A stretch of 64,000 nt of DNA from Bubalus kerabau (GCF_029407905.1 NC_073624.1:118854001-118918000); one strand, 5' to 3'. Shown: positions 22,722 to 33,965, numbered from the stretch's first letter. Notes: a model not told the origin generated them from the letters alone. A program made the numbers and translations.

Positions 22722-22944
22722 TGTTCAGTTGCTAAGTTGTGTCCAAATATCTGCAACTCAATGAAGAGCAGCATGCCAGGCTTTCCTGTCCTTTGTTATC
22801 TCCCTGAATTTGCTCAAACTCATGTCTACTGAGTCAGTGATGCCATCCAAGCATCTCATCCTCTGTCACTCCCTGCTCTCCTTGTGCTCAGGCTTTCCCA
22901 GCATCAGTGTCCTTACCAATGAGTCGGCTTTTCACTTCAGGTGG
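22722..22944 (-). mobile_element. BovB LINE 3' end, left half of a split copy
   Basis: TTGTTCAGTTGCTAAGTTGTG terminus through to CGGCTTTTCACTTCAGGTGG. The BovB sequence resumes at about 23,962 with ATTGGAGCTTCACC. Only some 7 bp of expected BovB sequence are missing at the interruption. Confidence 0.9.
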
Positions 22945-23834
22945 TGTCAGGAGCTGTGTTAGGCATTACTGACAAAATAAAGGCATGGCCCCAGACCCCT
23001 CTCCTCATTCTGCAGGCACGGACCCGGGATGAAGGAGTTAGGCCTTGTAATTCTTACTTGTTTTTTCCTCTCCTCAGTTGAGTTGCCTGAAAAGGAATAT
23101 TAAGGTGCTTATTGTTCTTGAGAGGAGCATGAGAAGGCACAAAGACTTCTGCAGCTGTGCTCAGAGAATAATTCATAAAGTTAATCATTGACATTTGTTT
23201 AAGGACTTTTACAAAAGAGTGTTCCAAGATGAGTACATAGGCTGTAGCTTGAGGCCATGGGAGGGATTGCTATCTGAAGCCTATTTGTGAGGAGAATGTT
23301 TGTGGCAAAGGAGTTTACTGAATTTAGGGCTTAGCAATAATTAAAATAGTTAGAAGTTAAAGATTCAAGGAATGTTGTAAAGTTAGCATATTTTACTATA
23401 GCTTATAGAAGTTAGGAATTTTTAGAGACACTATAGCTAGAAGCTTTTTTAAGAGATAGTGAGCTCAGGATGTTATGGGCAAACAGGATTTAGGAAAATA
23501 AGTAGTAAACTGAGGAATGTAGCATGAGTTATAATGTAATCACAAGTTAACTATAGGACACATTAGAGGAGGTAGATGATAAGGCTGATTCCAAGAGAAT
23601 CACTGAAGCAGGAACTCTGTTTGAAGAGCAACAATGATTTATGGAGATAATAAATCTGGGAGGGGGGAATTGAAAATGTCAAACCTCTGACCTAATGTTT
23701 TTGTAAAAGTATAAAAGAGAATCTTAAACTTGAAATAAATAGGCAGTCCAAAAAACTGAGATGCTGTCTCGTTCACCGACACTGTTCATCTCTTCAGGTT
23801 GAATCCCTGGCTGCTGGAGCTGGACTCCTGGAAG
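22945..23834 (+). mobile_element. Endogenous retrovirus LTR (BTLTR1-like)
   Basis: Starts TGTCAGGAGCTGTGTTAGGC, a typical TG-start for a ruminant class II (betaretrovirus-like) LTR that I associate with BTLTR1. It carries a TATA-like TATAAAA (23,710), an AATAAA (23,734) and a GT/CT-rich R-U5 part, and ends just before a lysine-tRNA-type primer-binding site. Length is about 890 bp. The 3' dinucleotide CA is not intact (ends CTGGAAG). No 3' LTR, gag, pol or env follows: it is a truncated proviral remnant inside BovB. Family naming is from memory and needs a repeat search. Confidence 0.82.
23710..23739 (+). promoter_or_regulatory. LTR core promoter and polyadenylation signal
   Basis: TATAAAA is followed 18 bp later by AATAAA, an arrangement common in retroviral LTRs with short R regions. 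Whether it is active is unknown. Confidence 0.6.
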
Positions 23835-23961
23835 TGGCGCCCAGAACAGGGGACTCTGAAGAGTAAGTAATTTGAGATTGTAACGCAGGACAGTTAGGAT
23901 TGTACCTGTGGGTGGCTGGCACCCCTCTGCAATTTAGGTAGGGTGAGGAGGGTACAGAATG
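23835..23961 (+). other. Retroviral primer-binding site and leader remnant
   Basis: TGGCGCCCAGAACAGGGG directly follows the LTR and resembles the lysine-tRNA primer-binding site of betaretrovirus-like and lentivirus-like elements, with mismatches. A splice-donor-like GAGTAAGT lies at about 23,871. After about 105 bp the leader stops abruptly and BovB resumes, so no coding part survives. Confidence 0.75.
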
Positions 23962-24019
23962 AATTGGAGCTTCACCTTCACCATCAGTCCTTCCAATGAA
24001 TATTCCGGGTTGATTTCCA
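23962..24019 (-). mobile_element. BovB LINE, right half of the split copy
   Basis: ATTGGAGCTTCACCTTCACC, then ATCAGTCCTTCCAATGAATATTC to GATTTCC. This continues the BovB broken at 22,944. Confidence 0.85.
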
Positions 24020-24061
24020 CTGTGTGATCAAGAATAGATATATTCTAAAAGTAGAAAAATT

Positions 24062-24392
24062 GGGTTTCACTGATAGTTTAGCGGGTAAAGAATCCACCTG
24101 CAATGAAGGAGACCATGGTTCGATTCAGGTCAGGAAGATCCCCTGGAGATGGGATAGGCTACCCATTCCCGTATTCTTGGACTTCCCTGAATGTTCAGAT
24201 GATAAAGTATCCCCTGAAATTCAGGAGATCTGGGTTCGATATCTGGGTTGGGAAGATCTCCTAAAGGGCATAGCAACCCTCTCCGTTATTCTTGCCTGGA
24301 GAATCCCCATGGAGAGAGGAACCTGACAGGCTACAGTCCATAGGGCACAAAGAGTCGGACGTGACTGAGTGACTAAGTATAGCACACAACAC
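24062..24392 (+). repeat. Compound Bov-tA SINE (two tRNA-like heads)
   Basis: A first head (TGGGTTTCACTGATAGTTTAG...GGTTCGATTCAGGTCAGG) runs to CCCGTATTCTTGG and joins a second head (ACTTCCCTGAATGTTCAG...GGGTTCGATATCTGGGTTGG). The usual tail follows, ending GACTGAGTGACTAAGTATAGCACAC. This two-head form is a known ruminant Bov-tA arrangement. Confidence 0.88.
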
Positions 24393-24469
24393 AGTAAAAG
24401 TAGAAAACTAATTGAACCATGCTTTGGCATGTTTGTTCAATGAAAGGAAATGCTAACAGTTATTTATGG

Positions 24470-25232
24470 CAATAACCACCCTTATGGCAGAAAGTCAAGA
24501 AGAACTAAAGAGCCTCTTGATGAAAGTGAAAGAGGAGAGTGAAAAAGCTGGCTTGAAACTCAACATTCAGAAAACGAAGATTGTGGCATTCAGTCCCATA
24601 ACTTTATGGGAAATAGATGGGGGAACTGGAAACAGTGACAGGCTTTATTGTCTAGGGCTCCAAAATCACTGCAGATGGTGACTGCAGCCATGAAATTAAA
24701 AGATGCTTGCTTCTCGGGAAAAAAGCTATGACCAACCTAGACAGAATATTAAAAAGCAGAGACATTACTTTGCCAGAAAAGATCCATCTATACAAAGCTA
24801 TGGTTTTTCCATGTACAGATGTGAGAGTTAGACTATAAAGAAAGCTGAGCACCAAAGAATTGATGGTTTTGAACTGTGGTGTTGGAAAAGACTCTTGAGA
24901 GTCCCTTGGTTTGCAAGGAGATCCAACCAGTCCATCCTAAAGGAAATCAGTCCTGAATATTCATTGGAAGGACTGATGCTGAAGCTGAAACTCCAATATT
25001 TTGGCCAGCTGATGTGAAGAACTGACTCATTTGAAAAGACCCTGATGCTGGGCAAGATTGAGGGCAGGAGGAGAAGGGGATGACAGAGGATGCAATGGTT
25101 GGATGGCATCACTGACCTGATGGTATGAGTTTGAGCAAGCTCTGGGAGTTGGTGATGGACAGGGAAGATTGCCGTACTGCAGTCCATGGGTCACAAAGAG
25201 TCAGACAGGACTGAGTGACTGAACTGAACTGA
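24470..25232 (+). mobile_element. BovB LINE 3' portion
   Basis: Starts at the TTLMAESQEELKSLLMKV segment just after the RT YADD box and ends at (CTGAA)n. It has several stops, and a 7-bp-scale deletion where the consensus encodes VVMYGCES (here TTTTTCCATGTACAG). Inactive. Confidence 0.93.
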
Positions 25233-25247
25233 ATAATAATAATGTAA

Positions 25248-25440
25248 AAATCTATTTGCCTAGCATATTTCTAAATGCTTTGCATACATTAGACCTCATC
25301 TAATCCTTATGGCAACTCTATGTAGTAGTTTCCCAGATATAGGAACCAATGCCCAGAGAGGTTTAGTAACTTTTTCTGAGAACACAGCTATTAAGTACAT
25401 GGATACACACCCTGATACTCTGGATTTGTATGGGTTGTGC
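25248..25440 (+). repeat. MIR SINE relic
   Basis: The MIR core order is visible: CTAAATGCTTTGCATACATTA, CTCATCTAATCCTTATGGCAAC, CCAATGCCCAGAGAGGTTTAGTAAC, then ACAGCTATTAAGTACATGG. An ancient pan-mammalian repeat. Confidence 0.8.
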
Positions 25441-25620
25441 TTGCAATCACAAAGCATAAAATATTAACAGTGGAAAGTTAAAGTAGAAATTATCATTATT
25501 TTCAAACTAGAAAACCATCTAGAGGAGCAAGTGCAATATCACACCTTCTCTAGCCCTAACTCATCCTGTTCTAAAACTTACAAAGTTCTGTCTTCCTTTG
25601 TCACTATTCCCCTTAATGGT

Positions 25621-25835
25621 GAAAGTGAAAGTGTTAGTCACTCAGTCCGGTTGGACTATTTGCAACTCCCATGGACTGTAGCCTGCCAGTCTTCTCTTTC
25701 CATGGGGATTATCCAGGCAAGAATACTGGAGTGGGTTGCCATTCCCTTCTCCAAGGCATCTTTACTACCCAGGAATTGAACCTGGGTCTCCCACATTGCA
25801 GGAAGATGCTTCACTGTCTGAGCCACCAGGGACCC
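25621..25835 (-). repeat. Bov-tA SINE
   Basis: Antisense full-length type: GAAAGTGAAAGTGTTAGTCAC at the left, GAATTGAACCTGGGTCTCCC in the B-box region, and GTCTGAGCCACCAGGGA at the right. The interval 25,441-25,620 before it is unique. Confidence 0.92.
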
Positions 25836-25878
25836 ATGTAGCCCCAAACAAGATTTATGGATATCTGTAGAGCATCTC

Positions 25879-26291
25879 GGAGAAGGCAATGGCACCCCAG
25901 TCCAGTACTCTTGCCTGGAAAATCCCATGGACAGAGGAGCCTGGTGGGCTGTAGTCCATGGGGTCACTAAGAGTCGGACATGACTGAGCGACTTCACTTT
26001 CACTTATCACTTGCATGCATTGGAGAAGGAAATGGCAACCCACTCCAGTGTTCTTGCCTGGAGAATCCCAGGGACGGAGGAGCCTGGTGGGCTGCTGTCT
26101 ATGGGGTCGCACAGAGTCGGACACGACTGAGTGACTTCACTTTCACTTTTCACTTGCATGCATTGGAAAAGGAAATGGCAACCCACTCCAGTGTTCTTGC
26201 CTGGAGAATCCCAGGGACGGAGGAGCCTGGTGGGCTGCTGTCTATGGTGTCACACAGAGTTGGATACGACTGAAGTGACTTAGCAGCAGCA
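25879..26291 (+). repeat. BOV-A trimer SINE (three monomers)
   Basis: Three BOV-A monomers start at 25,879, 26,022 and 26,165 with an exact 143-bp period, and the copy ends in a CAGCAGCAG tail. Perfect 12-bp target duplications GTAGAGCATCTC flank the whole unit (25,867 and 26,292), so it inserted as one trimer or expanded after insertion. Monomers 2 and 3 differ at only a few bases in their shared part, whereas monomer 1 is the usual 5' type (CCATGGACAGAGGAGCC). Confidence 0.93.
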
Positions 26292-26303
26292 GTAGAGCAT
26301 CTC

Positions 26304-27173
26304 ACGCTCTTGGTAAGACTGCCCCTCTTTGGCCTGCAGTTAGTCAGCTTACAAAGTGTTCTAACAGATTAATTCTAATAAGGAAGCTATAATTAGAATT
26401 TATCACCTAATTTCCCCTAAGAAACCATCAGTACTAATCTATTTGTAGCCCTGTTTACTTCAGAAACAACTAAAATCCTAAATTTTCACAACCACCCATA
26501 TGGCTCTATACATCCCCTAATTAGACCCAATGTCCTACCATTTCCTGACTCTCCACAGTCACTATACTGTTAATAGAAAGTCCTTTATACCTTTACAAGT
26601 TCTTTCTTAGTGTTTGAATATAATTCTTGCTCTTTCAAATTCCATAAATCCTGCTCAACCCCTGCTTTTCCCCTGCAGCATTTTCAAATGTGTCTGCATT
26701 TTTGCTTATGTTTTTTTTCTTTTCATGGTGCTCCTTCTATAATCCCTGTACACAGGTCTGGACCAAAGGGAGGGAATTCATTCCTCCTCTGCATAGCCAC
26801 ATCACTGTTTCTCCTCCCTCAGCAATTCAGTCATTCTCTTTGGTTTATACTATCCAGCCCATCTTATTCATGCAATGCAAAGTCTATACACAGTCCTGCT
26901 TTAACTCCTTCATTCATTGAAGATTTAATACCAAGCTCATCATCTTTTTATCACCATGGAAAATTGCAATATTTATATATACAGCCTTTCAAATGCCTGT
27001 TTCTCATTATTGGAAGTCCTATTTCCATAACCAGTTTGACTTTCAATGACATTTTCTCCTAAACTGCATTATTTCCCATTCCCACTGGTAATAAGTAACA
27101 TTGAAAATGGGTCCTATCTAAAACAAGTTCTAAAAACTATGTATCAATGCTCATTGTTTGACCTTCACTTATA
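26304..27173. other. Unique DNA, no gene seen
   Basis: A 150-codon frame (26,610-27,062) is Ser/Phe/His-rich, lacks a recognisable domain and is overlapped by another open frame. I do not call it a gene. Confidence 0.5.
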
Positions 27174-27216
27174 TTTTTTCTTTTTTTATTATATATTTTT
27201 GTTAGGAAAAGTCTTA

Positions 27217-27410
27217 AAAAAATATTTATTTGTTTGGCTGCACTGGGTCTTATTTGCAGCACATGGGATCTTTAGTTGCAGCGTGGCATGTGGAATCTTT
27301 AGCTGCAGAACACGGGGTCTAGTTCCCTGACTAGGGATCAAACTGGGCCCCCTGTATTGGAAGCAAGGAGTCTTAGTCACTGGACCACCACTTTGCCACA
27401 GGGAAGTCCC
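27217..27410 (-). repeat. CHR-type SINE
   Basis: Antisense: TTTGGCTGCACTGGGTCTTA, GGCATGTGGAATCTTTAGC, TTCCCTGACTAGGGATC and GGACCACCACTTTGCCACAGGGAAGTCCC. A T-rich stretch at its left is its tail. Possible imperfect target repeats are TTCACTTATATT and TCCACTTACATT. Confidence 0.88.
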
Positions 27411-27502
27411 TCCACTTACATTCCATTACCTTTTTCTATCTCACTTAGTCTACTAACCCATTTTCAGCAAAACCTATACATTTAGGGACCTCCATATCTT
27501 TT

Positions 27503-27656
27503 TGGTGGTTTAGTTGCTAAGTCAGGTCTGACCCTTGCAACACCATGGACTGTAGCCAGCCAGGCTCCTCTGTCATGGGATTTTCCAGGCAAGAGTACTG
27601 GAGTGGGTTGCTATTTCCTTCTCCAGGGAATCTTCTTGACCCAGGAATCGAGGGTC
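27503..27656 (-). repeat. Bov-tA SINE fragment
   Basis: GGTGGTTTAGTTGCTAAGTC to CTTGACCCAGGAATCGAGG. The tRNA-like head is mostly missing. CCTCCATAT on both sides (27,489 and 27,657) is a short target duplication. A run of 14 T lies further right at about 27,701. Confidence 0.9.
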
Positions 27657-27872
27657 CTCCATATATTTGGGGTTTCTTGCCGGCTGTGGCTCACTACGTG
27701 TTTTTTTTTTTTTTTAATTTCCCTTGTTTTACAAAGTATATTCCATGAAACATTACTAGAACAACACTTTTGAACATACTGTCCACCATACTGCTCCATC
27801 TTCCCTCCATCCCATTCAAGCTTCACCAGTGTATCTGATTCTCTTTGTAGAGAATAGCTTCACAGTCTAATA

Positions 27873-28089
27873 GCTTCTCAGGTGACATTAATGGTAAAGA
27901 GCCCACCTGTCGTAGGAAGCATGAGACGCAGGTTTGATCCTTGGGTCAGAAAGATCCCCCTGGAGGAGGGCTTGGGAACTTGCTCCAGTATTTTTGCCTG
28001 GAGAATTTCATGGACAGAGGAGTCTGGTGGCCTACCATCCATAGGGTCACAAAGAGTTCAACACAACTGAACTGACTTGGCACATATGC
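27873..28089 (+). repeat. Bov-tA SINE
   Basis: Full length, diverged: GCTTCTCAGGTGACATTAATGG, then AGGTTTGATCCTTGGGTCAG, ending ACAACTGAACTGACTTGGCAC. Confidence 0.88.
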
Positions 28090-29266
28090 AGGAGCTTTTT
28101 ACAACCCCTTTGAATTGACCAACTTTGACTAATGAAGTATGAATAGACGTGGTAAATGCCACATTTTGGTACAAATATTAGAGAACCAGTGTGTGATTCC
28201 TCACGTTTTCTCAGTTTTACTGAGACAGACACAGAACTACATGTTAGTATGGAGGTACCTGACATCAAAGTGACACAGAATATTGAATTACTATAAGGCA
28301 GACAGTTGCCCTGGAGAGTTTTATGGATCCTCATCAGCCTTTGTATAAATTATGTTTCTGTTCTTTTATGCCAATAAGATAGTGGAATCAACTGGACTGG
28401 TACCTGGAAAATCCCTAACCTGGTTAATCTCAACTCAGTGTATTTGTGCTTCTAGCTGAGAAGCTAAAACATGACAGGAAAAAACTCACAAACTTGCTGA
28501 CTGGTTTTATTTTAAATTGTGACCATACAACTTAGTTGTTCTTCCTATATTTCCTACTATCTTATCTCTACAATTCTTTAAGATGACCATTCATAATTTT
28601 CCCTCTCTCCCAAATCATCCAACTTACCCTATTCTCAGTGTACAGCCTGTGTTCTTATTTTATGAGTATTTAGAAGCTGTGATAAAGTAAATGTCAGATT
28701 CCTTCACTCCCAATACCAAATCTACCTATCTACCTAAATAAATACCTATATATTCTGTTTTCAATCATGTTAAAGTAGAACAGCTAATCTTGCTCCTCTC
28801 TAAGAAAATCACCTAAAAATACTTGGATCACAGACTCTTCTTTCTCCTGTTGAAAGGCTTTGCTTCTGAAGTTATCTCCTCTATTTACATAAATATAATT
28901 TCCTTTTATTGCCTGTTTTCTGGCAACATACAGATATGTAATACATATTGCTTAAAAAATAAAAATTTGACCACCTATTTATTCCCTTTTTACTCTCCTA
29001 TAATAGTTCTAAAATAATTTATACCTTCACTCCACTGAGACATTTCTATTCAAGCTCACAAGGGAATTATATCTTACCAAAAGAAATGGTTGATTTCAGT
29101 CCTCAACTCACCCAACTAGCCAAATTCTTAATTGGATTTTACATATTTGCTCACTCCTTCCAGACACATGTTTTTTAAACTTATATTCAGGGACATCATG
29201 ACCTTAGTCTCACTTCCAAATTGCTGTTTCTCTTCAGTTTCTGTAGATTCCTCTTTCTTTGCATGA
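28090..29266. other. Unique DNA, no gene seen
   Basis: No repeat or exon recognised. The area may contain decayed ancient repeats. Confidence 0.5.
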
Positions 29267-29337
29267 ACTCTAAATATTAGAGTATTATAAGACTTATAAT
29301 ACTTATAATACTCTAAATATTAGAGTATTATAAGACT
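29267..29337. repeat. Perfect 25-bp inverted repeat plus direct repeat
   Basis: The arm at 29,267-29,291 is exactly the reverse complement of the arm at 29,302-29,326, with a 10-base loop (ACTTATAATA). The first arm's sequence is also repeated in direct orientation from 29,309 to 29,333 (ACTCTAAATATTAGAG...). It can form a 25-bp AT-rich hairpin or cruciform. Confidence 0.95.
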
Positions 29338-29969
29338 CCTGTCTTCTCTTCTTCATGTACATGTGCTCCTCAGATGATCTCTTTCAATCCTGTGCTTTTA
29401 ATACATCTATAAAACACTGATTGCTAAATTTTCATTTTTACCCTGAACACTTCCCATGAGTTTCTGAATCAGATACAGAATTTCCTGTTGTATTTCTACA
29501 TTCAGGTACCCAATAAATATTTCAAATTTAATGTGTCCAAACCACTTTTCACTTATCATACGTATTCCTAAGTATTCATCTCTGCAAAAGGGGCCACTGG
29601 TTACACCACTGCTCAGATCAAAATCTGGAAGTCATCCTGATTTCTGTAATTCTCCTTGGACCAGCAAGCAAACCAAAATACTCTCTGATGATCGCAGTGA
29701 TGGAAGAAAAAGAGTGCAAACTTATGATGCTTCCTAAAGACCAAGCTTGCAATTGGTATTCTGTTACTTCTGCCTACATACTCACCCAATTGTTTTTGGC
29801 CAAAAACCATTGATAAGCTTATAGTTAAGGAGTCAAAATTTGGGCCAACAATTTAACCTCCCAAGGAATATATCAACCATTGGTTAGATTGGTTCTGAGT
29901 TAAAATATTATTAGAATTATTAGAATTATAAACAATAATAAATGATTTTTTGGAGAAGTTTTTAAGTAC
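29338..29969. other. DNA without recognised gene
   Basis: Phrases such as AATTTAATGTGTCCAAACC and AATCTGGAAGTCATCCTGA resemble a decayed ancient mammalian repeat that I cannot name. No coding potential is evident. Confidence 0.4.
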
Positions 29970-30160
29970 TTAAAGCATTTTCACATGCATTGCATAGTTA
30001 TCCATATTATTTCATTTTATCCTCAGGCAACACAGCAACACAATTTTATTAATGAGATACTAAGGATCATATACGTAAAATGCAACTTCCCAAATCACAC
30101 AGTTATAAAAAAGCAGTGGAATCCACTACTTAGATGCTTAGATTCTAACCCTCTCTCCCC
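29970..30160 (+). repeat. MIR SINE relic
   Basis: TTAAAGCATTTTCACATGCATT, CATTTTATCCTCAGGCAAC, GAGATACTAAGGATCA, TTCCCAAATCACACAGTTAT and GATTCTAACCCTCTC follow the MIR core in order. Confidence 0.72.
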
Positions 30161-30827
30161 TCTTTCTCCGTGGCATCATAATGCCTCTATAACTTATTAA
30201 AACAAAACAAATTTGGAGTATAACGTACAAATTGCCTACATATGAGCAAATGGTTGCTACTAGTGACAAGTATGTATTCATGTTACCAATAAAACTCATC
30301 TTGTAAGTTTCACAGTGATTCTTATAGTCTGCTTTGATGGATGAGGCTGTTACTATTGCATTCAAACCTTTGACAACACCGCTGCCAAATCAATATCCTT
30401 TCCAATGGCTCATGTAAGAAGTCTGAAAAAGACTGCAAAATAAAAACACTCCATACTTTCAGAGTAGTATTATGATGATACCTGTGTCTAGAAAATACAC
30501 AGAAAATGGGATTTGTGTGTGTGTATAGTCAGATGGCATATCAAAATATTAGACTTTGGTTTGCAAAACAAAGTTCTATTGTTATTCTGGTCTTTGTCTT
30601 AGTAATTATTTAGCAAAACTTACTGGGCTCCCTTTTTTTTTTTTTTTTTTTTTCCACCACTTGAGGAAGGCATATGACAGAATTTTTCCATAAAGGACAT
30701 AATTTTCTAATGTAGTGAAAAATGGGAAGGTTGTCATGTTTTAACCACAAAGAAATATCTGTATTTATCATCAAGTCTGCAGCATCATGAAGAAGAGAAA
30801 AGGGATCTCTTATCAGTACACATACAC
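30161..30827. other. Unique DNA with a 21-T run
   Basis: T21 lies at 30,633-30,653 and TG repeats near 30,514. No gene or complete repeat recognised. Confidence 0.55.
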
Positions 30828-31102
30828 TGCTGCTGCTGCTGCTAAGTCGCTTCAGTCGTGTCCGACTCTGTGCGACCCCATAGACGGCAGCCCACCAGGC
30901 GCCCCCATCCCTGGGATTCTCCAGGCAAGAACACTGGAGTGGGTGGCCATTTACTTCTCCAATGCATGAAAGTGAAAAGGAAAGGGAAGTCACTCAGTTG
31001 TGTCTGACTTTTAGCGACCCCATGGACTACAGCCTACCAGGCTCCTGCATCCATGGGATTTTCCAGGCAAGAGTACTGGAGTGGGGTGCCATTGCCTTCT
31101 CC
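30828..31102 (-). repeat. BOV-A2 dimer SINE
   Basis: Five-unit CTG start, two monomers joined through AATGCATGAAAGTG, ending GCCATTGCCTTCTCC. Young-looking. Confidence 0.93.
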
Positions 31103-32177
31103 ATCAAGGGTGTTGGCCAAGACCTAAAGACAACTTACAACTGTGGCTAGAGACTCAATGGTTGAAGGCTTAAAAATTTGCCCCTAATATTCAGTTTCTT
31201 ATTTTAAAGTTTTGCTTTCTCTTTTGTTTAAAGCAAACTTCATTCATCATGCCACAGCCTCAGCTCTGCTCCAGAATGCAATTCACAAAGTTTCTTGAAA
31301 ATTCTTTTTAAGTGTAGTCAAATCCATGATTTGAAGTTTCAGTCATGTTCTGTTTCCTATTATTTTCTCATACCTACCAAGTGTCTGACACTTGGTAAGC
31401 AACCGTAAATGTTTAATGAATTAAATCAATTAACTTGTGTGAAGTTTTCATAAGGAATAAGAAATGAGCACAAATGTTGCATAAATTATTATGCTTTTAT
31501 GAAAAAAATTCTAAAGGAAATAATTTAAGGTTTCAACATCTCTCTTAGATATCATGCATTACAAAAGTTAGAATTCTGAAATATATAAAAGAAATAAACA
31601 GTTTCCTTGAAAGAAAATGTAATTACTTATGAAACTTGGAAAAAGATATAAAACATATAACTCTCATAGCACTGTTGTATAAGATGACTCTAGCAGGAAA
31701 AAAGAAAACCCAGAAGAAGGAAAAAAAAAATCATAGATCTATTTTATAACAAAATCAATAATAAAGAAAAATGTCTGTAAAAGCAAAGAAAACAGTTTTG
31801 AGAGTTGAGTTAATCCATAACAAATGGGGAAAAATTGAAGGAAGCATCAACTTTTCACAGAAATATATATATATGTGTGGATTTACATCACACACAGATA
31901 AAATATCTTGTTTTTATAAAGAGATGAGTACTTAATGCTTGAAAACTAAGGCTTGGATCCTATATCAGACACTACTTGATTCAATAATTTATGACACATC
32001 CTTTAAAAATCATGAGCTAGACTTTTCTCATGTAGAAAATAAGAGTGAAACAATTAATTTCTAACCAAGATTATACAACTATACAAACCCTTACACAGAT
32101 ATAACTTCAAATTTACTTACTCATTTGAAGATTTCTACTCAAGATTATAATTTGCAGGTGAGATAATACATTTAAAA
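31103..32177. other. Unique AT-rich DNA, no gene seen
   Basis: Contains a short inverted repeat TGTGTG...CACACA near 31,875-31,898. Otherwise unremarkable. Confidence 0.55.
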
Positions 32178-32425
32178 ACAGAAACATGTATAATATTATA
32201 TAAGAAATGAATCGCCAGTCCAGGTTCAAGGCAGGATACAGGATGCTCGGGGCTGGTGCTCTGGGATGACCCAGAGGGATGGTACAGGGAGGGAGGTGGG
32301 AGGTGGGTTCAGAATAGGGAACACGTGTACACCCGTGGCAGATTCATATTGATGTATGGCAAAACCAATACAATATTGCAAAGTAATTAGCCTCCAATTA
32401 AAATAAATAAATTTAAATTAAAAAA
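32178..32425 (+). mobile_element. L1 3' UTR-only insertion
   Basis: GAAACATGTATAATATTATA, then CGCCAGTCCAGGTTCAAGG, GGGGCTGGTGCTCTGGGATG, GGGAACACGTGTACACC and CAAAACCAATACAATATTG, ending in an A-rich tail. This is the ruminant L1 3' UTR with no coding sequence, a very short 5' truncation. It retains the 3' UTR module that the 53-62 kb L1 lacks. Confidence 0.92.
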
Positions 32426-32846
32426 ATTAAGAAATTCAGGAAGAAAAAAAATGTATTAAAATACCAGAAGTCATTTCACAGCCACAATGTAGCTTTATTA
32501 TTTTGTTATTAAGTAAGAATATTTTAACCTCCATATTTTCAAAGAATGAAGGTGAGCTTTGTTTCAAGAAGCAGTACTATTATCATGGAGTTAAAAGGAT
32601 AGTTGTCAATGGCTTCTGATTATTCTTTCAATAGAACCTAAACTCCCTACCTAATTTACAGATTCTTACATAATCAGACCCTGATTTCTCTATTTTTCAA
32701 TTTATAACGTGTCTCTGTTGCTCTATACCTTCTAGAAAAAGTAGTCTTCTCCAGGGAGTCTAAATTATGCTTAACTTATTCCTACTTTAGGAACTTGCAT
32801 TAGTGTTTTTGTTTTACCTTTGATGGCTGACTCCTACTCATCACCT
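32426..32846. other. Unique DNA, no gene seen
   Basis: No repeat or exon recognised. Confidence 0.5.
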
Positions 32847-32979
32847 CATCCCTGGAGAAGGGCATGACAACCCCCTCTATTCTTGCCTGGAGAATTCCAA
32901 GGACAGAGGAGCCTGGCAGACGACAGTCCATGAGGTTGCAAAGAGTTGGACACGACTGAGCAATTAACACACGCACACA
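32847..32979 (+). repeat. Bov-tA SINE fragment
   Basis: Lacks the tRNA-like head: CCCTGGAGAAGGGCATGAC to GACACGACTGAGCAATTAAC. ATCACCTC on both sides (32,840 and 32,980) is a short target duplication. Confidence 0.9.
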
Positions 32980-32987
32980 ATCACCTC

Positions 32988-33965
32988 CTCTGAAGTACCA
33001 CCCAACAAATCTATCAAGTCATCTTACTTTAACCTTTTGTAGAATACACATCACCACTTGAAATTTTTCTGTGTCTTCATTTATTTATTTATTTTTCTTA
33101 TTTATTGTTAACCATCTTCTATGATTTATCCTAGGAGACTTACCTTTGTTTTTTTATCACAGAATACTGTATTTAGAGCAGTATCTGGCAGAGTTGATTT
33201 TCAACAGATATTTGTAAAATAATCATAGACAACTTCCAAAATGAACACTACTATTGATAGGTTGGACAACAGTTCCAGAGATGCACTCTTTGTCCAGATA
33301 CACAGCCAGTTTCCTGGATCTGGGTTCTATGACCTGTCTACTTTACCATGCTGATTAGTACTAATTAACTCTTATTGGTTTTCTTGCCACAATGCTTCAA
33401 ATTTACAATAAGCAGTATAAAGCACGATATTTTTATAAAGTTGAGAAATATTTCCAGTGTTCTAAGAAAAGAGCAGGTGTCTTGCTGACCAAATAAAAAG
33501 GAATACTGATAAGTTGATCTGGATCAATCATCACCTCAAGAAACAGAAGCAAAAAGTATGTGTATAAAAGAAGTGCCATCAGCCGGAAGAATCCAAATGG
33601 CATCCAAAATTCCATATGGGGAAGTGACATTGGAAAGAGTTAGATCAAAAGGCTTATTGATTTTTATGATTCCAGAGTGTTGTTTCCGGTAGTTTCAAGA
33701 CAGAAATTAAAAAAGTGAAAAAAGAATGCTCACAGTTTCTGATGGATATTTAAAGGCAAGGTAAAAGTCTATACTAAAAAGATATTGGCTAAATAGTTTA
33801 AGGAAAGCAGTCAGCTCGCATAAGGAAGAACCAAAAACAGAGGTATTTATTCATTCACTTTGAGTGTGAAGGATAAAAGGGAAGGTTAACAATCACTAAA
33901 ATATTTTAAGTTAAGTCTACAAGAGTACTAAACTCTTTCTTTTTTTTTTTTTTGATATCTCATTG
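32988..33965. other. Unique DNA, no gene seen
   Basis: ATTTATTTATTT near 33,080 and T15 near 33,940 are the only simple repeats. The part near 33,150-33,220 weakly resembles an L2/MIR relic. Confidence 0.5.

Noticed and set aside
22945..23961. Complete provirus
   Set aside because: Only one LTR, a primer-binding site and a short leader are present. No gag, pol or env sequence and no second LTR lie within several kilobases.
26610..27062. 150-codon plus-strand frame
   Set aside because: Ser/Phe/His-rich, overlapped by another frame, no domain and no supportive splice or start context.
29267..29337. Hairpin as a rho-independent terminator
   Set aside because: This is mammalian nuclear DNA; the hairpin is AT-only and not followed by a terminator context.
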